Positions 43,171 through 51,100 of a stretch of 64,000 bases of DNA are shown piece after piece. The DNA is from CAYYKK01 sp046351395 (GTDB lineage Bacteria; Myxococcota_A; Polyangia; Polyangiales; Polyangiaceae): positions 62,001 to 126,000 of the forward strand of contig JAXLYP010000020.1 in the NCBI GenBank assembly GCA_046351395.1. The letters run 5' to 3'. A program made the translations under genes and the position numbers. The notes beneath the pieces are model-generated. The model searched no databases. It had not been told where the DNA came from and saw only the letters and a list, made by a program, of their open reading frames with translations. Each line of letters begins with the position of its first letter. Position 1 is the first letter of the stretch.

Positions 43171-43983
43171 TCAGCGCGCGAGGCACGTGCCGGTCGGATC
43201 GGTCTCGAGGCCGCGCGCCCCCTCGTGGACGACCGTGAGGTGGGGCGCGACGTGCGCGCGCAGGAGCTCGAACACGACGACCATCCCGAACATCGCCGCC
43301 GAGCTCCACACCACGACCCGACCGATCGGCGTGCGCGAGCCCTCCGCGCGCTCGTCGATCGACCACCAGACCGGGAGCGTGAAGCAGAAGCACGCGCCGT
43401 AGCTCAGCGTGCCGAACGAGAGGGCGAACGGGGCGCTGTCGTAGCAAAAGAGCCGCGTCATGAACGGGTTCGCGTTCAGCGCCGTCTCCAGCGCGGCGAC
43501 CGCGAACGGCGCGAGCGCGACGGGGAGCCACGCGAGGGGCCGCGGCAGCCGCGCGCCGATCCGCCGCGACCAACGCGCCACGGCGAGGAGGAGCGCGCAG
43601 TACGTCGCGAAGTACGCGACCGTGAGGAGGTAGAGGAAGATGGGGTTCTGCCGGATCGTCCACCGGACGCGGAACCCGTAGTGCATGTGGAGGACGTCGT
43701 AGAAGAACGGCGTCGTGAAGTAGTTCATCAGGAACGCGAACATCACGACCGACAGTCCGAGCTTCGTCGCCGTGCGCTCGTGGATGGGGCGTGCGCGCTC
43801 CTCCGCGTCCCGGGGGAACAGCGCGGGCGGGAGGACGGCGCCGGCGCCGAGGGTCGCGCCGAAGATCATCAGCTCGACGTCCCCCCAGCGCTCGGCGAGG
43901 CCCGTCATCATCACCGCCGCCGCGGCGCCGCCCCAGAGCAGCGTGTAGAGCAGCCAGTATCGCTCGACCGCTCGTTTCCCCAT
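43171..43983 (-). CDS. Cycloeucalenol-cycloisomerase-like integral membrane protein
   Basis: The 270-residue protein has about six hydrophobic segments. Its central part, M-N-Y-F-T-T-P-F-F-Y-D-V-L then Y-G-F-R-V-R-W and N-P-I-F-L-Y-L-L-T, matches the arrangement of plant cycloeucalenol cycloisomerase (CPI1; N-Y-F-W-T-H-Y-F-F, Y-x-F-P, F-L-L-T), an enzyme that opens the 9,19-cyclopropane ring of cycloartenol-type sterols. Length also fits (plant enzyme about 280). Several myxobacteria make sterols, so the assignment is plausible, but no other sterol gene lies in the window. Start ATG 43983. Assigned from remembered motif spacing. Confidence 0.6.
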   Translation of the reverse strand: MGKRAVERYWLLYTLLWGGAAAAVMMTGLAERWGDVELMIFGATLGAGAVLPPALFPRDAEERARPIHERTATKLGLSVVMFAFLMNYFTTPFFYDVLHMHYGFRVRWTIRQNPIFLYLLTVAYFATYCALLLAVARWSRRIGARLPRPLAWLPVALAPFAVAALETALNANPFMTRLFCYDSAPFALSFGTLSYGACFCFTLPVWWSIDERAEGSRTPIGRVVVWSSAAMFGMVVVFELLRAHVAPHLTVVHEGARGLETDPTGTCLAR

Positions 43984-43993
43984 CGAGGCCGCG

Positions 43994-44101
43994 CTACTTC
44001 TTCGTCGAGGCGATGATCGCCGCTTCGGGCCCGCGGATCTCCTCGGCCGTGGCGTCCGTCGCGTGGGTCGCGAGCGCCCGCGACCTACGGAACGCGTTCA
44101 C
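43994..44101 (-). CDS. Possible 35-residue small protein
   Basis: GTG 44101 follows GGAGG by 4 nt, the best ribosome-binding site in this gap, and opens 35 codons with strong G/C wobble bias, ending 10 nt before the start of the membrane enzyme gene. The peptide reads M-N-A-F-R-R-S-R-A-L-A-T-H and ends S-T-K-K. A longer frame to 44224 exists but its 5' half has AT-rich wobble bases and is probably not coding. It could be a leader peptide or a small protein. The rest of the 43984-44429 interval shows nothing I can identify. Confidence 0.35.
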   Translation of the reverse strand: MNAFRRSRALATHATDATAEEIRGPEAAIIASTKK

Positions 44102-44429
44102 CGGTCCTCCACGGAGACCGGCGGAGGGATCGTTTGAAACCGCTGCAGGACGGGTGCGCTCATCGACGTATCCTTTCGTCAGGCAGGCGCCCACACTTGC
44201 ATGAGAAGGGGGCCCTTTCAGCATGAAAATGGCTCGTCCCCGGGTTTTCCCTCCCGCTAGGGGAGCGCGCCGGGTAGATCTGGATCGTCCGCGGTCGTTT
44301 TCTGAGGTTCCGCCGCGCGACCAAAGCAACTCGCAAAGGGAGGGCGGTCCCCCGCCCCCGTGGATTCGTCATGCCCGCGCTCGAACTTCGCGCCCGAACC
44401 CCGCGCTCGAACCCCGCCGAGGATTGGAT

Positions 44430-46370
44430 TTGCTGTTAGTCGCGACCGACCATTTCACCCTCGAGGCTCGCGTGGAGGACTCGCTCCTCGAGCTCGTCCG
44501 CACGCGCCGCGAGTTCGAGTGCGCGCTCGACGTCGAGGTCGAGGCGGACGCGATCGCGGGCATCGCGCACGGCTTCGAAGTTCGGCACGGTTTGATCTTC
44601 GACCTGCGCAACGGCGCGTCCGACGATCGGCCGCAGCTCGAGGGCGCGCTGCGGCGGTTCATCGCCATGGTCGCCATGCCGTTCGAGCGCGTGGCGGTCA
44701 TCGTCTCGACGCACACGGCGATGCATCGCGTGGCGCGCATCACGAAGGACCTCCCGGACAAGCCGCTCATCACGCTGAACGCGGCGCAAGCCGAAGATCA
44801 CGTGCGGGGCCTGAAGGCGACGGGAACGCGGCGGCGGCCGACCTCGAACGCGGCGCTCGACGCCGTGCGCGCCGAGACGGACTGGGCGCGCCGCGCGCCC
44901 GTCGGGAGGGACGAGGAGCTCGCGAAGACCTCCCCGCCCCCCGCGCGCCCCTCCTCCTCGAGCGAAGCGCTCGCGGACATGTCGGGCGCGGATCTCGCCT
45001 CGACCTTCGTCGTCGACCAGCTGGCGGAGGAGGTGAAGGCGCTGTGTACCGCGCTCGACGCGTGGGCGATGGTCCGCGAGAAGGTCATCGACAAGCTCGA
45101 TATCCGGGGCGCGCGCCGCGCGCGCGACGGCGCGCGAGATCCGCGGGGCCATGGCGATCCTCAGGGCGTCGCTCGAGAACAAGGAGGCATCCGCCGCGCT
45201 CTACGCGGAGATCCAGGACCTCGTGGCGCGCGGCGAGGCGCTCCTCGCGGCGCCGCCCGACACTTTGCCCGCGCGCGGCGCTCCGCCGTCGTCACCGAAG
45301 CCCTGGCCGCACCAGCCGAGGGAGAGCCCCCCGCCCGCGCGGCGCTCGCGGAACCCGAACCGGCGGCCGAGCGCCCCCTCGACGCCGTCGCCGACGGCGA
45401 TGTCGAGGGCGACGCGCCGGCCGCGCTGAGGTACGCGCTCATCGAGATGGGCAAGCACCTCGAGGCCGCAATCGGCGCGCTGAACGGCCTCGTGGGCGAC
45501 TGGCTCGCCGAGACAGACAATGGGCTCGCCACGCCCATGTCGCTCCACCTCGCCACGCGGGACACCGATCCGCTGGACGACCTCGGCGCGATCACGGACG
45601 CGCGGCGGACGGTCGTCGTGCTCGCCCACGGACTCATGTGCAGCGAGGGCGTGTGGGAGTTCGAAACGCCGTCCGGGCGGACGGACTACGGCTCGCTGCT
45701 CCGCGAGGACTTCGGCTGGCTCCCTCTCTACCTCCGGTACAACAGCGGCCTCGCGATCTCGGACAATGGACGGCGGCTCTCCGCGCTGCTCGACCGCCTC
45801 GCGGCGGCGCTCGGGGATCGCCTCGAGGAGATCGTCTTCGTCGGGTACAGCATGGGCGGCCTCGTCGTGCGGAGCGCCTGCCACGACGGCGCGACCCGGC
45901 GCGCGCCTTGGCTCTCACGCGCGAGACGCGCGTTCTACCTCGGGACTCCGCACCAGGGCGCTCCGCTCGAGCGCTTCGGGAAGCGCTTGAGCGGGCTCCT
46001 CGCGAGGGTGAAGGATCCGTACGTGGAGGTCGGCCGAGACCTCGTCGAGCTCCGGAGCCGGGGCGTGAAGGATCTCGGGGCTCCGGTGATCGTCGACCTC
46101 ACCGATCCCGAGCACCCCCTCCCCCTGTTGCCCTCCATTCGGCATTATCTGGTCGCGGGATCCATCTCGGACAGTCCACTGTGGACCCCCCTCTTCGGAG
46201 ACGCGCTCGTCCCGATCGCGAGCGCGACCAACGGCGTCCTCGTCGAGGACGCGCGCGCACCCGTCATCCCCCCCTCCAACACACGCTTCCTCCGAGGCGT
46301 GAACCACTTGGCGCTCGCGCACGAGCGCAGCGTCTACGGCTACCTCAGGTCTTGGGTCGAAGAGGGGTGA
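44430..46370 (+). CDS. Alpha/beta-hydrolase (lipase/PGAP1-like) with two apparent frameshifts
   Basis: The N-terminal part (44430-45104) is a soluble domain of unknown type. The C-terminal half (from about 45430) is an alpha/beta-hydrolase: V-V-V-L-A-H-G-L oxyanion strand, G-Y-S-M-G-G nucleophile elbow near 45845, G-T-P-H-Q-G and a late G-V-N-H-L-A-L His, as in PGAP1-like lipases. Between 45105 and about 45285 the continuous frame is Arg/Gly-rich and unnatural, while the +1 frame reads T-A-R-E-I-R-G-A-M-A-I-L-R-A-S-L-E-N-K. One extra base in the GGGG at 45106-45109 and one lost base near 45250-45285 would restore a single 646-residue protein. Start TTG 44430 follows GAGGA by 5 nt and is uncertain. 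Confidence 0.65.
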   Translation: MLLVATDHFTLEARVEDSLLELVRTRREFECALDVEVEADAIAGIAHGFEVRHGLIFDLRNGASDDRPQLEGALRRFIAMVAMPFERVAVIVSTHTAMHRVARITKDLPDKPLITLNAAQAEDHVRGLKATGTRRRPTSNAALDAVRAETDWARRAPVGRDEELAKTSPPPARPSSSSEALADMSGADLASTFVVDQLAEEVKALCTALDAWAMVREKVIDKLDIRGARRARDGARDPRGHGDPQGVAREQGGIRRALRGDPGPRGARRGAPRGAARHFARARRSAVVTEALAAPAEGEPPARAALAEPEPAAERPLDAVADGDVEGDAPAALRYALIEMGKHLEAAIGALNGLVGDWLAETDNGLATPMSLHLATRDTDPLDDLGAITDARRTVVVLAHGLMCSEGVWEFETPSGRTDYGSLLREDFGWLPLYLRYNSGLAISDNGRRLSALLDRLAAALGDRLEEIVFVGYSMGGLVVRSACHDGATRRAPWLSRARRAFYLGTPHQGAPLERFGKRLSGLLARVKDPYVEVGRDLVELRSRGVKDLGAPVIVDLTDPEHPLPLLPSIRHYLVAGSISDSPLWTPLFGDALVPIASATNGVLVEDARAPVIPPSNTRFLRGVNHLALAHERSVYGYLRSWVEEG

Positions 46371-46451
46371 GAGGCCGGTCGATCGCGCGCGGACGCGCCT
46401 CCTGGGCCTCGGGGTTGACGGGCGCGGCGCCCCGCGCGCAAAGTTCGAGCG

Positions 46452-46739
46452 ATGTCGCTTCGTCGAGCCAGGGGACTGTCGCAATTGATCGAAGGCGCCG
46501 TCGAGCACGGGAGCCGGGCCGTCCAGAAGGTGCACCTCGGGACCTCGGCGCGGACGTTCGACGTCCTCGCCCACGTGCCGGTGGTGGCGCCGCCAGCCGC
46601 CATCGTGCGCGTGGTGCACGACGGCTTGACGAACGCGATCTACGGGACGATTCGAGTCGTGAACAAGGTCGCGTTCACCGCGATCGGAGCGGCGATGGAC
46701 GCGGCCGAGGCGGGCACCTCGAGCGATCCTCGGTCGTGA
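46452..46739 (+). CDS. Small protein resembling an N-terminal helical segment of alpha/beta-hydrolases
   Basis: ATG 46452 gives 95 residues, all-helical and amphipathic: L-S-Q-L-I-E-G-A-V-E-H-G, then I-V-R-V-V-H-D-G-L-T-N-A-I-Y-G-T-I-R-V-V-N-K. Comparable helices often precede the catalytic domain in longer bacterial lipase-like proteins, and here the gene directly follows a lipase-like gene (81 nt), so it may be a partner piece. That link is inference. A weak AGTTCGAGCG precedes the start. Confidence 0.55.
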   Translation: MSLRRARGLSQLIEGAVEHGSRAVQKVHLGTSARTFDVLAHVPVVAPPAAIVRVVHDGLTNAIYGTIRVVNKVAFTAIGAAMDAAEAGTSSDPRS

Positions 46740-46761
46740 AGTCCTGAGGTCGCAGCTCGAG

Positions 46762-46767
46762 TAGAGT
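46762..46767 (+). promoter_or_regulatory. Putative -10 hexamer TAGAGT, leaderless-type
   Basis: TAGAGT is followed by exactly 6 nt and GTG 46774, with no ribosome-binding site; the same geometry occurs at 24369. Confidence 0.35.
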
Positions 46768-46773
46768 GCCGGC

Positions 46774-48171
46774 GTGACTCCTGCCCCGGTTCCGCCGCTC
46801 GCCGAGGCGCTCCCGCGCCCCGTTCGCCGGTCCCGCGCGCCCCTCGTCGCGGGCCTCGCGATCGCCGGGGTCCTCGTCGCGGGGGGCGTCGTGCTGACGC
46901 TCGTGCTCGTGCTCCGCCGTGGGCCAGCGCTGCCCGTCGCGTGGAACCAGCTCCCGCCGGACCTCTCGGTCGTGCGGAGTCACGACCGGGCCGCGCTGCG
47001 CGCGTTCAACCTCGGCCTGAAGAAGGAGGACATCCCGGACGAGTCGACTTGGTCCTGGGTCGCGGCGAACCTCTGCGGCGCGCCGACCGACCTGTTCGCG
47101 GATCTGCTGTCGTCGATGCATGGAGAGAGCTCGAAGCGCCTCGCCCGGGCGTTCGAGGATCCCTCGGGCCTCGGCAAGGCGCTCGCGTGCGGCAAGGAGC
47201 TCTCCGCGAAGATCCCCGCGAGCTACCGCGTCACGTTCGTGACGACGGCGAGCCGAAAGCACAGGGAGACGGTGACGCTGCTCCCGCTGGATCGAAAGGA
47301 TCTCCCCGACGGCTTCCCCAAGCTGCAGCGCGCCCCCGATCCCGATCACCTCGAGCTCACCCGCTGCGTCGAAGCGCCGGAGGACGAGCGGAAGAAGGCG
47401 CGCTCCGACAAGGAGAGCGGGAAGGACAGGCTGCCGTGTCTCCAGGGGGTCGCGCGGATCGAGGGCACCAACGTGTTCCTCGCGGGCTCGCTCGACGCGC
47501 TCGAGGCGTTCGGCGAGGGCTATCGACCGACCGGGAAGCAGCGCGGGGACAAGCTCCTCGAAGAGCTCTTCGGCGCGCACGCCGCCGCCATCGTGCGCGT
47601 GGGCACCGGCGACGACGACGCCGCGCTCGGCGCGCTACCGGGCTCGATCGACGACAAAGAGCTCCGGAAGACCCTCCAAAAGACGATGCGCGACGTCGAC
47701 GCGTGGGGGATCTCGACGAACATCCACGACGACGACGACGGCTGGGGCACGGACACGTTCGAGTTCCGGTGCCACTCGGACGCCACGGCGAAGGACGTCG
47801 CCGAGGCCGTCGAGCGGTGGATGAAGGCCGCCGCGGAGAAGGCTCACGACGAAGAAGAAAAGGAACCCAAAGCCGAAGAACGCGAGGCGGACGAGCGCCG
47901 CGACTGGTGGTCGGCGAAGCGCGGCGTGGTCGCGCGCGCGTATCGAGACGCCACGATCGTCACCGACGGCGCGACGGTCCGGATGGTCGTCGCCTACGAT
48001 CCGGACGAGCGCGCGCGCCGCGCCTGGTCCACCCTCGAGAAGTGGAACGCCGCGCGCGCGAAGAAGGCAGCGCTCGTCGTCGACGGGCTCATCGACGGCA
48101 AGACGCCGAGCGACGAGGATCTCGAGGACCTCGCGTCGGGCCTCGCGGAGGCCCGAGGCGCAGCCCACTAG
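46774..48171 (+). CDS. Membrane-anchored protein of unknown function
   Basis: GTG 46774 opens 465 residues: a Pro/Arg-rich cytoplasmic N-terminus (1-24), one transmembrane helix (about 25-47), then a large extracytoplasmic part with two Cys regions (N-L-C-G-A-P; A-L-A-C-G-K) and a very acidic/Lys-rich stretch near 355-380 (E-E-E-K-E-P-K-A-E-E). The C-terminus is helical. No domain recognised. It ends 9 nt before the stop of the convergent Lhr gene. Confidence 0.7.
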   Translation: MTPAPVPPLAEALPRPVRRSRAPLVAGLAIAGVLVAGGVVLTLVLVLRRGPALPVAWNQLPPDLSVVRSHDRAALRAFNLGLKKEDIPDESTWSWVAANLCGAPTDLFADLLSSMHGESSKRLARAFEDPSGLGKALACGKELSAKIPASYRVTFVTTASRKHRETVTLLPLDRKDLPDGFPKLQRAPDPDHLELTRCVEAPEDERKKARSDKESGKDRLPCLQGVARIEGTNVFLAGSLDALEAFGEGYRPTGKQRGDKLLEELFGAHAAAIVRVGTGDDDAALGALPGSIDDKELRKTLQKTMRDVDAWGISTNIHDDDDGWGTDTFEFRCHSDATAKDVAEAVERWMKAAAEKAHDEEEKEPKAEEREADERRDWWSAKRGVVARAYRDATIVTDGATVRMVVAYDPDERARRAWSTLEKWNAARAKKAALVVDGLIDGKTPSDEDLEDLASGLAEARGAAH

Positions 48172-48180
48172 GGTTCGAGA

Positions 48181-51100
48181 TCACCGTCGGCCGCGCCCGG
48201 CGGGCGCGTCGCGGAGCAGCAAACCCTCCCCCGAGGGGACGAAGCCCGCGGCCGACAGAATGTCTGCGAACGGGCTCGCGGAAGCAGACACTCCGTCCAC
48301 GCGCTCGATGAAGATCGGAAGCGGCGCGTGCGCGCGGAGGGCCTCCACCGCGGCCGCGCAATCGGCTCGGTCCTCGCCGGCGAGGAGGAGCGATTTCCGG
48401 CCTCGACCGATGAACGCGATCGCGCGTCCGTCGCGGAGGACCACCCACGTCCCCTGGCTCCGCTCCGCCTTCGCCCGTCCCCTGCCCCCCGCGAGGTTCT
48501 CCGGCCACTTGACCGAGACGCCATAGACGTTCGCCGGGTCGGTGCTCGCGAGCACGTAGGTCGCCCCCGGCGGCGCGTCCGGCTCCCGACGGATCGACCG
48601 CATCCGATCGTCCGCGCCGATCTTCGCGAACTGCATCGCGCCGACGTCCTTCACGAAGTAGCCACGGCGGATCTTGCCCGCGTCCTCCATCGCGCGAAGG
48701 ACAGGATAGGTGGCGCCGTACCCCCCGCTCGGCGTCTCCGCGACGACGGCGTCGCGCGTGAGCACGCCGTAGCGCTCGAGGAGCTTCGCGGCGAACGCGG
48801 CGCGACGATCGGTCAGGCTCGTCGAGATGGGCTCGAGCAGGCTCCAGCGCCCCTCGGCGGCCTCTCGGCCCCGACCGTACGCGGCGATGCGCGCGCGGAT
48901 CGGAGCGAGCGTGTCGTTCGTGACGCGCCCGCTCCACACGAGCGACCAGAGCGCGTCCTCGATCTCGGGCGCGAAGCCCCCGACGACGCGCGCGAGATCG
49001 CGGAAGAACATCGCCCCGCGCTGGTCGAGCGCGCGGAGCACCGCCTCCTCGAGCGGCGTCCGAGGCTCCCCCGGCGGGGGGGCGAGGAGCGCGAACCCGT
49101 CGGGGGAGTAGAGCGCGACGCGCGCGTCGTTCGTCCCCACGGGCTCGATCCCGCGCCACACCACCGCGCCCCGGCTGACGAGCGCGTCGAGCGCGTACGA
49201 CGCATCCCGGGGGAGGTACGCGTCCTCGGATCGATCGTCGCGGCTGACGCGCGCGGGCAGGAGGTCACCGAGCAGGGCGGACGCGAGCACGACCGCGCCC
49301 TCGAGCTGGGCGACCGCGGCGCGGAGCCCGCTCTCGCCGCGGCCAGGCCGAGCGATGCCCTGGTGCGCGATCTGGTAGGCCGCGTACGTCGCCGTATCGA
49401 CCGGCTGGATCTGCTGCCTCACGCCGCGGAGGACGCGCCGCTTGATCGTCACGAGGACGTCGGCGTCGCACCACTCCTCGTGGACCTCCTCGGGCGTGAA
49501 CGCGCCCCGCAAGAGCCTGCCCGCGCGCTCGAGCTTCGCGACGACCGGAAGGACGACGTCGGAGTCGAGCGCGAAGCGCTCGGCGAGTCGCTGGAGCGTG
49601 AACGGCGCGTGGGTGCGGGCGAAGCGCGACACCACGTCCCCCAGCGGATCGGCGACCGGCGCGAGGAGCGCGCCCGGCAGCGCGTCGCCCACCAAGACGC
49701 CGAGCGCGCCCGTGATCCGGCCCGCGTCCTCGGCGGCGATGAGCCGCGGCTCGCCCGCGATGGTCACGCGCGCCGCTCGCTTCGAGGCGAGGAGCTCGTC
49801 GACGAGCGCGCCCGCGTCCCCGTCGACGCGCGCCTCGATCTCGGCGCGCGAGAGGTCCCCGATCGAGAGCAGCACGTCGTGGAGCGCGTCCGCGTGCGAC
49901 GCTCGCCCCCTCGTCGTGCGCTGGAGCTCGGCCTCCACCGCGTCGATCGAGTCCCGATCCAGGAGATCCCGGAGCTCCGCCTCGCCGAGGAGCTCCTTCA
50001 GCCGAGCGTGATCGAGGTTCAGGGCGCTCGCGCGGCGCTCCGCGAGCGGCGCGTCCCCGTCGTAGATGAAGTTGCCCGCGTACGCGAACAGCAGCGACTC
50101 GGCGAACGGTGATGGGCGCTCCGTCTCGACCGTGACGACGCGCACGCGGCGGTCCTCGATCTTGCGCAGGAGATCCACGAGCGCCGGGAGATCGAGCGCG
50201 TCGCGCAGGCACTCGCGGTAGGTCTCGAGGATGATCGGAAACGCGTCGAACGCGGACGCGACGCGGAGGAGCTCCGTCGCTCGGCGCCGCTGCGACCAGA
50301 GCGGCGTGCGCTTGCCCGGGCGCGCGCGGGGCAGGAGGAGCGCGCGGCCTGCGTTCTCCCGGAAGCGTCCGGCGAAGAGGGCGGTCGCGTCGAGGCCGCT
50401 CGTGACGAGCGCCTCGACCTCGGCGGCGGCCGGGAAGAAGAGCGCGTCGTCGGGCAGACGCTCGACGTCGGGGAAGCGGAAGACGATCCCGTCGTCGCTC
50501 CAGATCATGTCGATCCCCTCGAACCCGGCGTCGCGGAGGCGCACCGCGACGGCCGAGACCCAGGCCGCGTGCACGCGCGTGCCGAACGGAGACTCGATGC
50601 ACCAGCGGATGTCGCCGAGCCCGTCGCGGAACTTCTCCACGACGATCGTGCGATCGCTCGGGACCTCGTAGGTCGCGACCCGCTGCGCGTGCACGTACGC
50701 CACGAGGTTCTTCGCCGCGCGCTCGTCGAGTCGGTGGTCCCGCTCGAGCCACTCGATCGCCTCCGACTCGGTGAGATCCGCGAGCGATCGCGCGAGCTCG
50801 CCGACCCTCGCGCCGAGCTCGGCGGGGCGCCCCACGCGATCGCCGCGCCAGAACGGCATCACGCCGGGCTCACCGGGCGCGGGCGACACGAGCACGCGGT
50901 CCGATCCGATCTCCTCGATGCGCCACGAGGACGCGCCGAGGAGGAACACGTCCCCGACGCGCCGCTCGAAGACCATCTCCTCGTCGAGCTCCCCGAGGCG
51001 CTTCGATCGCGCCTCGTCCTCGCCCGCGAGGTACACGCCATAGAGTCCGCGGTCCGGGATCGTGCCGCCGTTCGTGATCGCGACGGAGCGCGTTCCGGCG

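Noticed and set aside
44102..44224. Extension of the 35-residue frame to a 76-residue protein
   Set aside because: The added codons have AT-rich wobble positions, unlike the rest, so they look non-coding.
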